64,000 nucleotides of DNA from Mangrovimicrobium sp048323675 (GCF_048323675.1 NZ_JBLWFK010000002.1:310001-374000); one strand, 5' to 3'. Counted from the first letter of the stretch, positions 8,058-17,171 are shown. Notes: a model not told the origin generated them from the sequence alone. Made by a program: numbers and translations.

Positions 8058-8438
8058 ATGTTCAGCCACATCTGTCTCGGCGCCAACGATATTCCCGCTG
8101 CAAAAACCTTTTACGACGCCGTCCTCGGCGCTCTCGGCTATAAACCCGGAGCCGAGTCTCCCGACAGTTCCAGTGTTTTTTATATCACTGAAACCGGCAT
8201 GCTGCTGATCATGACGCCGCGCAATGGCGAACCGGCCACCTTTGCCAACGGCGGCACCATCGGCTTGACTGCGCCCTCGCCGGAAGCGGTGGATGCCTTC
8301 CACGCGGCCGGGCTGGCGGCGGGCGGCAGCGACGAAGGCGCCCCCGGTCCGCGCGACGCGCTGCCGGGCAGTTATGCCGCCTACCTGCGCGATCCCACCG
8401 GCAACAAGCTCGTTGCCTGGCATATGCAGGCGAGCTAG
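8058..8438 (+). CDS. VOC family (glyoxalase/dioxygenase fold) protein
   Basis: A 126-residue single-module VOC protein beginning FSHICLGANDIPAAKTFYD and ending YLRDPTGNKLVAWH, the typical paired beta-alpha-beta-beta-beta layout. Members are metal-dependent lyases, isomerases, dioxygenases or simple binding proteins; a His near the N-terminus (FSHI) and a late His (AWH) are where metal ligands would sit, so activity is possible but unproven. AGGAGG lies nine bases before the ATG. It is the first gene of a three-gene operon. Confidence 0.88.
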   Translation: MFSHICLGANDIPAAKTFYDAVLGALGYKPGAESPDSSSVFYITETGMLLIMTPRNGEPATFANGGTIGLTAPSPEAVDAFHAAGLAAGGSDEGAPGPRDALPGSYAAYLRDPTGNKLVAWHMQAS

Positions 8439-8481
8439 CAAGGGTCCGCAATACCAACCCCAAAATAACAAGGTAATGCCT

Positions 8482-9345
8482 ATGAACAGTCCCGCCCCCG
8501 TCGCGGTGGTCACCGGCGCCAGCCGCGGCGCCGGCCGCGGCATCGCCATCGCCCTCGGCAGCCACGGCTGCACGGTGTACGTCACCGGTCGTTCGGAAAA
8601 AGCCGGCGACGCGCCGCTTCCCGGCACCATCTACGCAACCGCCGAGGCGGTCACAGCAGCGGGCGGCAAGGGCATAGCCGTACGCGTCGACCACAGCGAC
8701 TTCGGCCAGATCGAGGCCCTGTTCCAACAGGTCGAATCAGAGCAGGGGCGACTGGATATCCTGGTCAACAACGCCTTTGCGGTGCACGACGAAATGATGC
8801 TGCCCGTGCCCTTCTGGGAGAAACGCCTAGACCAGGTCGGCATGCTCGACGTCGGCCTCTACGGGACCTATGCCGCCTGCTGGTACGCGGCGCCCCTGTT
8901 GACCCGCACCCCGGGCAGCCTGGTCGCGTTCACCTCGGCCTCCGGCGCCGCGCACTACGTGTTCGGGCCGGTCTACGGGGTACACAAGGCGGGGCTCGAC
9001 AAACTGGCGGCTGACATGGCAGTGGATTTTCGCGACTACGACGTGGCTACCGTCTCTATCTGGATGGGCACCGTGCTCACCGAGCGGGTGCAGGTACTGG
9101 CGGATATCGATCCGGAGCGCTTCAACGCCCTGCGCGAAAACATGGAGACGCCAGAGTTTAGCGGTCACATCATCTGGGCCATGCACCAGGACCCGGAGCG
9201 CATGGCCAACAGCGGCAAGGCGGTCATCGGAGCGGAACTGGCACTGAAGTACGGGATCAGGGACGAGGGCGACCGGCAACCGGTGTCCTACCGCGACCTG
9301 CACGGGGTGTGGCCCATCGAGCAATTCGACAGAATCATTCGCTGA
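8482..9345 (+). CDS. short-chain dehydrogenase/reductase, DHRS1-like
   Basis: A 287-residue SDR with TGASRGAG at residues 11-18, NNAF at 97-100, Ser152/154 and the catalytic Tyr165/Lys169 in VYGVHKAG. It is longer than a classical SDR and resembles the DHRS1-type group. The ATG at 8482 has AAGG eight bases upstream; an ATG two codons earlier is possible. The open frame extends far upstream but that part overlaps the VOC gene in another frame. It lies 43 bases after the VOC gene and 10 bases before the SnoaL-like gene, so the three are one operon. Confidence 0.9.
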   Translation: MNSPAPVAVVTGASRGAGRGIAIALGSHGCTVYVTGRSEKAGDAPLPGTIYATAEAVTAAGGKGIAVRVDHSDFGQIEALFQQVESEQGRLDILVNNAFAVHDEMMLPVPFWEKRLDQVGMLDVGLYGTYAACWYAAPLLTRTPGSLVAFTSASGAAHYVFGPVYGVHKAGLDKLAADMAVDFRDYDVATVSIWMGTVLTERVQVLADIDPERFNALRENMETPEFSGHIIWAMHQDPERMANSGKAVIGAELALKYGIRDEGDRQPVSYRDLHGVWPIEQFDRIIR

Positions 9346-9355
9346 GGGGCTGGCC

Positions 9356-9910
9356 ATGAACCTCGAACAGGAATTGCGCGCCCTCCGGGCGCAGGTGCAG
9401 CGCTTGCAGGACCGCCAGGACATCCTCGACTGTATCCAGCGCGAAAGCCGCGCCAGGGATCGCCAGGACGTGGCACAGATCAACAGTTGCTGGTGGGAGG
9501 ACGGTGTCGACGAGCACGGCCCGATCATCACCGCCGTGCCGGACTACGCGGAGCGCGCCAACGCCGGCCATCGGGGAGGTTTCCTGATGACCAGCCACAA
9601 CATCACCAACCACCTCTGCGAGATCGACGGCGATACCGCCCACTGCGAGTCCTATGTCATCGGCGGCCTGTTCTGGAAGGACGGCGAGAAAACCAGCATG
9701 GCCTGCGGCCGCTACCTCGACCGGTTGGAAAGGCGCAACGGCGAGTGGCGCATGCACACTCGCAAGTGCACCATCGAGATGACACTCGACGGCAGTGCGC
9801 AGTGGGTGTATTCAGATCCGGTGAAGGGCTTTCTGAAAGCCCGCTGGGATGGGAAGGATCCCTCCTACGAACGGCCTTTCGTTGCAAATCAAAAAGGGGA
9901 GCGCTGGTAG
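9356..9910 (+). CDS. SnoaL-like / NTF2-fold protein
   Basis: A 184-residue protein starting with a short helical lead (LEQELRALRAQVQRLQDRQD) and then the SnoaL_4-type fold common in aromatic- and polyketide-modifying enzymes. Family members act as dehydratases, isomerases or as small subunits of ring-hydroxylating enzymes. It is the last gene of the VOC-SDR operon. Its final codons form the left arm of the terminator that follows, so the stop codon lies in the loop. The exact reaction is not deducible. Confidence 0.85.
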   Translation: MNLEQELRALRAQVQRLQDRQDILDCIQRESRARDRQDVAQINSCWWEDGVDEHGPIITAVPDYAERANAGHRGGFLMTSHNITNHLCEIDGDTAHCESYVIGGLFWKDGEKTSMACGRYLDRLERRNGEWRMHTRKCTIEMTLDGSAQWVYSDPVKGFLKARWDGKDPSYERPFVANQKGERW

Positions 9911-9926
9911 GCGACTCCCCTTTTTT
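9891..9926 (+). terminator. rho-independent terminator overlapping the stop codon
   Basis: AAAAAGGGGAG (9891-9901) pairs perfectly with CTCCCCTTTTT (9915-9925), and the T-run ends at 9926. The loop contains the TAG stop of the SnoaL-like gene. The A-run on the left means it could also terminate the convergent amidohydrolase transcript. Confidence 0.88.
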
Positions 9927-9954
9927 CTCGCAAGCCTTACGGCAGGCCTGATAC

Positions 9955-11301
9955 TCAGGCCTCCGCAGCAGCCTTGTCCGCTTCCACCGCTTCCGCGTCG
10001 TCAGTCTGGCGCTGCATCATCTTCATGATGTCGCCGGAAGTGATGCGGCGTGGGGCTTCACCTTCAGCCAGCGGTTTGTTGCCGCCGGTGGAGATCGGCG
10101 TGGTGTCCACGTCGGTTGCCCTGGCGCGCAGGGCGCCCACGGTCAGTTCTTCGCGCTTGTAGGTCTTGAACAGGTCGTGGCGCAGCCAGCGGCAGGCGTT
10201 GAGGTGGGTCACCTTGTCGATCTGCGCGTCGGAGAGGCCGGTGAGGGATTTCACCAGGTGCTCAGGTACGTCCGGCCACAGCGCATCGGAGTGCGGGTAG
10301 TCGGTCTCGAAGGCGACCATATCCTCGCCCACATCCTCCAGGCTCTTCAGGCCGAAGGCGTCGTCGATGAAGCAGGTCATGAAGTGGCGTTTGAACACTT
10401 CGCTGGGCTTCATGCCGTTGTAGTTGCTGTGGGTCCAGGCGGTATGGCGGGAGTGGGCAAAGTCGGCACGTTCCATGAAGTAGGGCACCCAGCCGATACC
10501 GCTCTCGGACAGGAATACGCGCAGCTCCGGGTACTTCAGCAGGGCCTCCAGTTGCAGCCAGTCGGAAGCACCGACGGCGATCGACATGGGCATGGTGGTG
10601 ATCCAGGCCTCGATCGGGGTGTCCATGGAGGCGATGGGCGTCGGGTTGCCGGAGCCGATGTGCAGGCAGCTGGTAATTTCGTTGTCGACCAGGGCTTTCC
10701 ACATGGGGTTCCAGTATTCGTCGTGAATGCTGGGCAGGCCGATCTTGGTCGGGTTCTCGGTGATGGAAATCGCGTGGCAGCCCAGGTCGGCCAGGCGCTT
10801 GAGTTCGGCGACGGTGGCGTCCATGTCCCAGGTCGGCAGGATACCCAGCGGGATGAAACGGCTCGGGTCGGTGGCGCACCACTCGTGAATGTGCCAGTCG
10901 TTGTAGGCACGCAGGTGCTTGAGGGCGAGGGCCTTGTCAGGCGCCGCGTGGAAGCAGACGCTGCCGTCGAAGCCGCCGATGCTGCCGAAGTTCATGGAGG
11001 CGGCGACACCGCTGATATTCATGTCATCGAGGCGCGCTTTCGCGTCCCAGCAGCCTTTGCGCATCTGCGCCAGGGAGGTGGGCTCCATGCCGTACTCTTC
11101 GGGCACCCGGCCTACAACCGCGTTGAGGCCCGCATTGGCCATGGTTTTGCCCTGGTAGGTCCAGTGGTTGGTGCCGGTGGCGGTGGTGTGAAACTGGGGG
11201 GCGCTTTCGAGATCGGCGCCGCTCAGGTGGCCCTTGAACAGGTCCGGCGGCTCGACAAGGTGGTCATCGACACTGACCAGTACCAAATCGTTCATGTCCA
11301 T
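9955..11301 (-). CDS. amidohydrolase-2 family metal-dependent hydrolase
   Basis: A 448-residue TIM-barrel protein of the amidohydrolase-2 (ACMSD-like) family. The N-terminal metal motif is DDHLVEPP (residues 12-19), a mid-protein histidine lies in CLHIGSG, and the late aspartate lies in FETDYPHSD. Relatives decarboxylate or hydrolyse ring-cleavage and aromatic intermediates. GAGGAG lies eight bases before the ATG. A charged, low-complexity C-terminal tail of about 60 residues extends beyond the usual domain. It is divergent from the AraC-type regulator at 11479, its probable controller. Confidence 0.88.
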   Translation of the reverse strand: MDMNDLVLVSVDDHLVEPPDLFKGHLSGADLESAPQFHTTATGTNHWTYQGKTMANAGLNAVVGRVPEEYGMEPTSLAQMRKGCWDAKARLDDMNISGVAASMNFGSIGGFDGSVCFHAAPDKALALKHLRAYNDWHIHEWCATDPSRFIPLGILPTWDMDATVAELKRLADLGCHAISITENPTKIGLPSIHDEYWNPMWKALVDNEITSCLHIGSGNPTPIASMDTPIEAWITTMPMSIAVGASDWLQLEALLKYPELRVFLSESGIGWVPYFMERADFAHSRHTAWTHSNYNGMKPSEVFKRHFMTCFIDDAFGLKSLEDVGEDMVAFETDYPHSDALWPDVPEHLVKSLTGLSDAQIDKVTHLNACRWLRHDLFKTYKREELTVGALRARATDVDTTPISTGGNKPLAEGEAPRRITSGDIMKMMQRQTDDAEAVEADKAAAEA

Positions 11302-11478
11302 TGTTATTACTCCTCAACAAGTTTGACTGTAGCCCCCGGCCTTGCGGCCCGGAACAGGGGTGTTGCTGGCAGTGGCTAAGGTATCCAACCAGTAAGGGTT
11401 TAGTCTAGGTCGAATCGGATTTGGCAGTCTTGTGCTTAAAGGCCATAATTTGTTCCTGATCGGCCAAAAGCAGGCACC

Positions 11479-12315
11479 ATGATGAATCTTATTTCTCTCG
11501 ACCAGTCCGGCCTCGACCTCGTTGGCGGCTCCCACCTCAGCAGCGGGCTGGAAATGGACACCGGCTGGCATGTCCACGACATGCACCAGTTCCAGTATGC
11601 CTTTGAAGGCTACATCGAGGTGGAGGATGAAAACGCCCGCTACCTGGTGCCGCACCAGTACGGGGTGTGGATACCTGCGGGCACCGAGCACCGCACCTGG
11701 CTCAAGGGCGGTGGTTCCGGCTCGGTGTTCCTGCGCGATGGCATGGTCGAGGCCAGTACCGATCGCCTCAGCATCATTCATGTCCCGCCACTGATGCGGG
11801 AAATGATCCTCGAGTCGATGCGCTGGCCGATCCTCGAAGGCTACGAGGACCCCACCGGCCGGTCGTTCTTCACCACCTTTGCCCTGCTGTGCAAGGACTG
11901 GCTGGCGCAGCACGCCGAGCTCGTCCTGCCGGTATCCGACGACCCGCGCATCAAGCGCATCATGGAATTCACCGTCGATCACCTGGCCTCGGTGACCCTG
12001 GAGGAGGTCTGCGGCGTCGTCGGCATGTCCACGCGCACCCTGCGGCGCAGGTTCGCGGAGAAAATGGGCATGAGCTGGGAGGAGTTCCGCCTGCGCTGCC
12101 GCCTGTTCAAGGCGATCGAGTTGCTGGAGGATGATACCGTGCCGATCGTCGAGATCGCCATGGCGGTGGGGTACAGGAGCCAGTCCGCCTTCGCCAAGTC
12201 CTTCAGGGCCCTACTGCATGACTCGCCGAGCGCCTACCGCAAACGCCTGTTGCTGGAGCGGGGGGGCGAGCCTCTCGATGCCGGCAATGGGCACTTGCAG
12301 CGCCTGCCGCAATAA
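11479..12315 (+). CDS. AraC family transcriptional regulator
   Basis: A 278-residue regulator. The N-terminal part looks like the cupin-type sensor (HVHDMHQFQYAFEGYIEVED, about residues 34-53). The C-terminal part has two helix-turn-helix units: TLEEVCGVVGMSTRTLRRRF and the signature PIVEIAMAVGYRSQSAFAKS. It is divergent from the amidohydrolase gene with 177 bases between starts, which suggests control of that gene by an aromatic or organic ligand. Confidence 0.92.
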   Translation: MMNLISLDQSGLDLVGGSHLSSGLEMDTGWHVHDMHQFQYAFEGYIEVEDENARYLVPHQYGVWIPAGTEHRTWLKGGGSGSVFLRDGMVEASTDRLSIIHVPPLMREMILESMRWPILEGYEDPTGRSFFTTFALLCKDWLAQHAELVLPVSDDPRIKRIMEFTVDHLASVTLEEVCGVVGMSTRTLRRRFAEKMGMSWEEFRLRCRLFKAIELLEDDTVPIVEIAMAVGYRSQSAFAKSFRALLHDSPSAYRKRLLLERGGEPLDAGNGHLQRLPQ

Positions 12316-12427
12316 CAAACCGGCCTGTATCAGGGCCTGAGCCCCGACGCGCAGCAGTGGTTTCCCGGATTGGCTTGATCAGGGGGCGCTCAGTGGGCAG
12401 AATTGCGCAATTTTTACGGGGGCCAGA

Positions 12428-13630
12428 ATGCGGTCTGGGAACGTTAAGCCGGGTATTGGCCGGAGTGTGGTCTGGGGTCTGGTCGCAGTGGGGATGCTGG
12501 ACCTGCTCGGTGGCTGTACGACGACGCAACCGGAAGTGACAAGCCCGGCGGCGCTGGCGCCGGTGAACGCCCGGGTATTCGATCCGCTGGCCTATGTGGC
12601 CAGCGAATTGCGCCCGGCGGCCGATGCCCTGCTGCTCGAGCGCACCGACGACCAGGTGTTGAATGACAGCAGCCTGGTGCAGCTGCGTGCCGGGGTCGCG
12701 GCTTTCGCCGCCGAACCGCTGGCCTTTCCCGAAGTCCGCGAGGCCACGGTACCCGGCGAGGGCGGCGCCCCGGACGTCAGGGTGTATATGATCGGTACCC
12801 GGCCCGGCGCCTCGAAACCCGCGATCCTGCATTTTCACGGCGGAGGTTATGTCGCCGGTTCCGCGCTCGCCGGCATGCGCAGCCTGCAGGAACTGGCGCT
12901 CAGGCACGATTGCGTGGTGGTATCGGTGGACTACCGGCTGGCCCCCGAGACCCCGTTCCCCGGGGCCCTCGAAGACAACTACAGCGCGCTGCGCTGGCTG
13001 CACCGCAATGCCGCCGAATTGGGCGTCAATCCGGATCTCATCATGCTGATGGGGGAGAGCTCCGGCGGAGGCCATGCGGCGATGCTGGCGATCGCCGCCC
13101 GGGATCGCGGTGAACTGCCGGTCCACAAGCAGATCCTGGTCTACCCGATGCTCGATGACCGCACCGGCAGCGCAGTCCCGGTTCCCCCCTGGGTCGGCCG
13201 CTACCTGTGGAATGCCGAATCCAACCGCTTCGCCTGGAGCGCGCTGCTCGGTGTGCCGGCGGGGTCGGAGGTGGTTCCGGCAGGTGCCGTCCCGGCGCGG
13301 GTGAGCGACCTGCGGGAATTGCCCCCGACCTTTATCGCGGTAGGCAGTGTCGACCTGTTCGCCGACGAAAATATTGCCTTTGCCCGGCGCCTCGTGGCCG
13401 CCGGCATACCCACCGAATTGCTGGTGGTTCCCGGTGCGTTCCACGGCTTCGACGTGGTTGCGCCCGAAACCGCCCTGGCGGCGCAGTTCCGGCAGGCGAT
13501 CGATCGCGCAATATCCAGTGCGTTGCCCGCCAGGTCAGCCCCGGGCGCCAGCCGACCGCTCGAGCCGGCCGGCGAGGTTGTCGAAGACGTTGACCTGATT
13601 CCTTCCGATGAAGGGGTGATCAGTTTCTGA
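12428..13630 (+). CDS. lipoprotein alpha/beta-hydrolase esterase, HSL type
   Basis: A 400-residue esterase of the hormone-sensitive-lipase family. HGGG (137-140) forms the oxyanion hole, the nucleophile is Ser211 in GESSG, and Asp309 (VGSVDLF) and His339 (GAFHGFD) complete the triad. The N-terminus has a hydrophobic segment ending in LLGGC with Cys30, so it is probably a lipoprotein at the cell envelope. The substrate is likely a short-chain or bulky ester. The C-terminal 50 residues after the catalytic domain are of unknown use. It meets the MscS gene tail to tail with no gap. Confidence 0.9.
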   Translation: MRSGNVKPGIGRSVVWGLVAVGMLDLLGGCTTTQPEVTSPAALAPVNARVFDPLAYVASELRPAADALLLERTDDQVLNDSSLVQLRAGVAAFAAEPLAFPEVREATVPGEGGAPDVRVYMIGTRPGASKPAILHFHGGGYVAGSALAGMRSLQELALRHDCVVVSVDYRLAPETPFPGALEDNYSALRWLHRNAAELGVNPDLIMLMGESSGGGHAAMLAIAARDRGELPVHKQILVYPMLDDRTGSAVPVPPWVGRYLWNAESNRFAWSALLGVPAGSEVVPAGAVPARVSDLRELPPTFIAVGSVDLFADENIAFARRLVAAGIPTELLVVPGAFHGFDVVAPETALAAQFRQAIDRAISSALPARSAPGASRPLEPAGEVVEDVDLIPSDEGVISF

Positions 13631-15304
13631 TCAGCCCTTGTCTTCGGCCGCTGCATCCGGTGCCTGTGCCGGCGCCGGATACCAGTTCTCCCTGGCGACG
13701 ATTTTGGCGTCCTGCGGGTCCGCCTCGTAGTTGGGCGACATGATCTGCACCCCGTATTCGTTGAACACGTCCTGGATATTGGCGTGCAGCGCGCTGTACA
13801 GGCGCGGCATGCTGGTCGGGTCCTTGCAGAACGCGTTCAACTGGTAGACCACGGTAAAATCCCCCATGGCGGTTTGCAGCACGAAGGGCGGCGGCTCCTG
13901 TTCCAGCCCCGGGGTGCGCCCGGCCGCCATCAATAGCATCGCCTCCACCTGTCGCCAGGGCGTGTCGTAACCGATGCCCACGTCGGTGTGCAGGATGATG
14001 CCCTGCTGCCGGGAAAAGGTGCTGTAGTTGACCACCGCGGAGGCCAGCACTTCGGAGTTGGGAATGTTGACGTCCTCGTTCTTCATGGAGCGCAACTGGG
14101 TGCTCAGGGAGCGCACATTTACCACCTCGCCGACGAACTCGCCGATGCGCACCCGGTCGCCCTCGCGAAATGCCCCGCGGTAGGTGAGGCTGTAGCCGGC
14201 GATCATGTTGGCAATGAACGATGACGAACCGATCGAGAAGACGACACCGAGGAAAATGCTCACACCCTTGAAGGCATCCGACTGGGAGCCGGGAATATAG
14301 GGGTAGGCGACCACCAGCGCGAAGGCCACGATCAGTATCCTGAGAATCCGGTAGGTCGGCAGCGCCCAGTCGCGATCGAAATTGGACAGCCGTATCCAGC
14401 CGCGGTCGACGCGCACGAAGAAGGTTTTGGTCGCCTTGAGAATAAAGCGCACAACAAAGGTGAGAATCACCAGGAAGGCGAGGTCCGGCAGTGAATCGAG
14501 TATGCCGGTGCCGATTTCCTTCAAGGGGTTGAGCACCAGGTGGAAGATGCTGGTGGCGAAGGGGCGCGTCCACGGATACAGGCCGAGTGCGGAGTTCATC
14601 CAGGTCAGGGCGATCGCTACCAGGGCGAGCGCGCGCACGCCGCGCAGGAGGCTGGCCACGAACTCCCACAACTGGGCGGCGTCGATCACGCGGTGGGAGG
14701 CGCGCTCGATATTCTCGATGCGCTGCTTGACCGACCTTTCCACCAGTTTCAGCAACCAGCGGAACAGCAGGATGACCGCGTAGCCAAGCAGCAGGCCGGC
14801 CAGCGTCATTGCCAGCAGTACACCGGTGGCGACCATCAGGCGCCGGGGGCTGCGCGCCTCGCGGTAATCGCTGATCGCCTGGCCGGTACGCTGCAGGATG
14901 GCCTCGGCGAGAATATCCAGTGGCACCTCTTCCAGCGCAGCGTCCGCTGGGAACAGATAGGTAATGAACTGGGTGCCGATGTACAGGCTGGTGCGCCCGT
15001 CCTTCTGTTCCACATGACCCGCACTGGGGTCAATGGCGGAGTCGTCGGCAGCGGCGATAATATTGGCGGTCACCCGCGACACGCGGGTACTGGCCGGCAC
15101 CGCGGAGATGCCGCGAAGACGGAACAGGGTTGCGCCATCCAGTTTGACCGACGCGACGTGCACCGCGTCGTCCAGGCCCGGATCGAGATTCTGCAGTTCC
15201 GGGTTGATGTCGACGGCGCCCCGGGCGGTACTGGCGGACTCGGAAGATTGGGCGTGCAGCGAGGCGGAAACGGAGAGAATCAGTGCCAGTAGTATCAGGC
15301 GCAT
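13631..15304 (-). CDS. mechanosensitive ion channel, MscS family
   Basis: A 557-residue protein with a cleavable signal (cut near AQS, residues 18-20), a periplasmic domain of about 150 residues, four or five membrane segments and a C-terminal MscS beta domain (ISRGRP-like region SYRGAFREGDRVRIGEFVGE, then NIPNSEVL). Such channels open under membrane tension and release solutes on osmotic downshock. The large periplasmic domain puts it with the longer MscS variants rather than with MscS itself. Confidence 0.88.
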   Translation of the reverse strand: MRLILLALILSVSASLHAQSSESASTARGAVDINPELQNLDPGLDDAVHVASVKLDGATLFRLRGISAVPASTRVSRVTANIIAAADDSAIDPSAGHVEQKDGRTSLYIGTQFITYLFPADAALEEVPLDILAEAILQRTGQAISDYREARSPRRLMVATGVLLAMTLAGLLLGYAVILLFRWLLKLVERSVKQRIENIERASHRVIDAAQLWEFVASLLRGVRALALVAIALTWMNSALGLYPWTRPFATSIFHLVLNPLKEIGTGILDSLPDLAFLVILTFVVRFILKATKTFFVRVDRGWIRLSNFDRDWALPTYRILRILIVAFALVVAYPYIPGSQSDAFKGVSIFLGVVFSIGSSSFIANMIAGYSLTYRGAFREGDRVRIGEFVGEVVNVRSLSTQLRSMKNEDVNIPNSEVLASAVVNYSTFSRQQGIILHTDVGIGYDTPWRQVEAMLLMAAGRTPGLEQEPPPFVLQTAMGDFTVVYQLNAFCKDPTSMPRLYSALHANIQDVFNEYGVQIMSPNYEADPQDAKIVARENWYPAPAQAPDAAAEDKG

Positions 15305-15612
15305 CGGTATCCCTGTTGAGCGATTTATGGTTTGCAGGGGAATAGTTCCCGCCCGTCAATTTATCACCCAGAGACTGTGAAAAGTCTAGAAAAGAATGGG
15401 TGGCCGTGGAGCGTCGCGACGCCGAAAACGCCCTTCTGACAGGCGCGCTTTGCCACCGGGTGATTTTCCGCCATCCCCGGTTGCGCGTTCGATGACTCAA
15501 CGCCTGCCGGTTATTCAAGGACCCATTGCATCTGGGTTATGCTGGGCGCTCGACATGTGCCGGCAGGCGACGGCATTGCGCCCAATAAATATAAACGTGA
15601 CGGCAGGTAGCA
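15305..15612. other. 308-base divergent intergenic region
   Basis: The gap lies between the starts of the MscS gene (minus) and the LLM oxidoreductase gene (plus), so both promoters are expected here. I see no repeat, RNA or convincing operator. A GCAGGTAGCA stretch just before 15613 is the probable ribosome site. Confidence 0.5.
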
Positions 15613-16692
15613 ATGATTGAATTCTGGTGTGCAGGGGGTTCCGTCCAGGGGACCAGTGCGGATCTGGCCCGGCAGCGGGAAGCCGAAGGCTGGGATGGGC
15701 AGATGTTCATGGACTCGCAGTCGCTGAGCGCCGATCCCTGGGCCTTGATGGGGGCGTGGGCCATCGCCACGGAGCGCCTGCAGCTCTCCACCGGCGTGAC
15801 CAACCCGCTGACCCGCCACCCCGCGGTAACTGCTGCCTGCGCGGCCACTATCCAGTCGATAGCCGGAGGGCGCGCGGTGCTGGGTATCGGCCGCGGGGAT
15901 TCGGCGCTCGCCTACCTGGGGCGGGCCCCCTCGCCGTTGTCGACCTTCGAATCCACCCTGTGCGATCTGCAGACATTGCTGTCCGGCGGGGCGGTGGATT
16001 TCACCGCGGCCGGTGATCTGCAGGCGGCGGGCTCCGTGGAAACCCTGTCGCTGGGCCATCGCCCGGAACAGGCCCGGCTTAAATGGTTGCCGGGGGACTT
16101 GCCCAAGGTGCCTCTCGACGTTGCCGCCACCGGCCCCAAGGTCATTCGCATGGCCGCATGCATAGCTGAGCGTGTGACGTTCAGCGTGGGAGCCATCCCG
16201 GAGCGTGTGCAGTGGGCCCTGGAGACCGCGCGGCGGGCGCGCGCCGAGGCGGGTATGCCGGCGGACGGCGTCAGCTATGGCATCCAGGTGATCGTCGTCT
16301 GCCACCCGGACCTCGAGGCTGTGCGCGAAGCCGCAACCAGCTTTGTCGCGCCGCTGGCGCGCTTCCAGATCATGCTGGGGGAAGCGGCGGGCCCGCGCAG
16401 CGAAAATGACGCGGAGAACCTGGCAAAGATTCGCGCGGGCTATGACATGACCGTCCACGGTGACGTGGAAGCCCATGACCGTCTCGGCGGCGCGCAACTG
16501 GATTTTGATTTCGTGCGCCGCTTTGCCATTGTCGGCTCACCCGAGCACTGTGTCGAACGCCTGCTGCAACTCCACCGTCTGGGTATCGAGCGCTTCGTCG
16601 TCGTCGGCCCTGGGTTTCACCCGGAACTCGAGCGACAGGGCCCAGGGCTGTTCGTGCGGGAAGTGCTGGCGGCGGTACGCAATAGCGTTTGA
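15613..16692 (+). CDS. LLM class flavin-dependent oxidoreductase
   Basis: A 359-residue luciferase-like TIM-barrel protein. Typical blocks are AEGWDGQMFMDSQ near residue 26, ATERLQLSTGVTNP near 52, and LGIGRGDSALAYLG near 95. The C-terminus has FAIVGSPEHCVERL. The closest themes are the F420/FMN-dependent 5,10-methylene-H4MPT reductase-like proteins that oxidise or reduce diverse small molecules. The cofactor (FMN or F420) cannot be decided from sequence. It stands alone. Confidence 0.87.
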   Translation: MIEFWCAGGSVQGTSADLARQREAEGWDGQMFMDSQSLSADPWALMGAWAIATERLQLSTGVTNPLTRHPAVTAACAATIQSIAGGRAVLGIGRGDSALAYLGRAPSPLSTFESTLCDLQTLLSGGAVDFTAAGDLQAAGSVETLSLGHRPEQARLKWLPGDLPKVPLDVAATGPKVIRMAACIAERVTFSVGAIPERVQWALETARRARAEAGMPADGVSYGIQVIVVCHPDLEAVREAATSFVAPLARFQIMLGEAAGPRSENDAENLAKIRAGYDMTVHGDVEAHDRLGGAQLDFDFVRRFAIVGSPEHCVERLLQLHRLGIERFVVVGPGFHPELERQGPGLFVREVLAAVRNSV

Positions 16693-16985
16693 GGCCTGAC
16701 CCGGCGGTGAGCGGTATGCCGTCAACTTCGTTTACACAGTGATTCCCCCGTCACCGTGTCCCGGGCCAGCGTGCCTGTTTCGCTTTCGGATTTCAAAATC
16801 TCAGGCAGTCGGATTGTGTGTGTTTCCCGAGCTTTTGCGGGGAACCGCGGCTGGCGTTGCCGGGCACCTAGTGCCAGGGGCATTCTCCAGCCTGCTCGAT
16901 TTTTGTCCAACCCCGGTGTCACTGGGCTTTACATTTTCAGGGATTTTGCTGAACCGGTTCACACTAAGTACTTGATTTTACACAC

Positions 16986-17002
16986 TTGGCACACCTATTG
17001 CT
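16986..17002 (+). promoter_or_regulatory. sigma-54 (RpoN) promoter
   Basis: TTGGCACACCTATTGCT matches the -24/-12 consensus TTGGCACN5TTGCW. The GG (16988-16989) and GC (17000-17001) are separated by exactly ten bases, as RpoN requires. It points toward the PEP-CTERM gene, with transcription expected to start near 17013. PEP-CTERM genes are known to be driven by RpoN together with the PrsK/PrsR two-component system. Confidence 0.8.
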
Positions 17003-17019
17003 TTTTATGTGATGTCGCC

Positions 17020-17048
17020 TGGACCTGGTTGCTTTTGTGCAAGGTCCA
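17020..17048 (+). promoter_or_regulatory. 5' untranslated hairpin
   Basis: TGGACCT (17020-17026) pairs with AGGTCCA (17042-17048), with an inner TTGC/GCAA pair. It would lie within the first 40 bases of the mRNA made from the sigma-54 promoter, where it could protect the transcript from 5' decay or take part in regulation. Function is inferred. Confidence 0.5.
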
Positions 17049-17171
17049 GAGTGGTAACCGGCTGGTTTCGTTACTCCCGCCATGGAAGGTGGGGCGACAC
17101 ATGGATGTTCCGGCAGTTGATGGTCCTGTACGCCAGAAAAACAAAAATTGAAAAATCGAGGGTGGTCTAGA

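Larger units (their letters stand above)
16693..17171 (+). other. 479-base leader region of the PEP-CTERM gene
   Basis: This non-coding, relatively AT-rich stretch holds the sigma-54 promoter at 16986-17002 and a strong hairpin at 17020-17048. The 290 bases upstream of the promoter are the right place for enhancer-binding sites. I see repeated TTTACACA-type words (near 16731 and 16977) but cannot assign them. No credible gene lies here. Confidence 0.6.

Noticed and set aside
17148..17171. Upstream TTG start of the PEP-CTERM gene
   Set aside because: The signal peptide begins at GTG 17172, which has the better ribosome site; the extra eight codons are basic and not signal-like.
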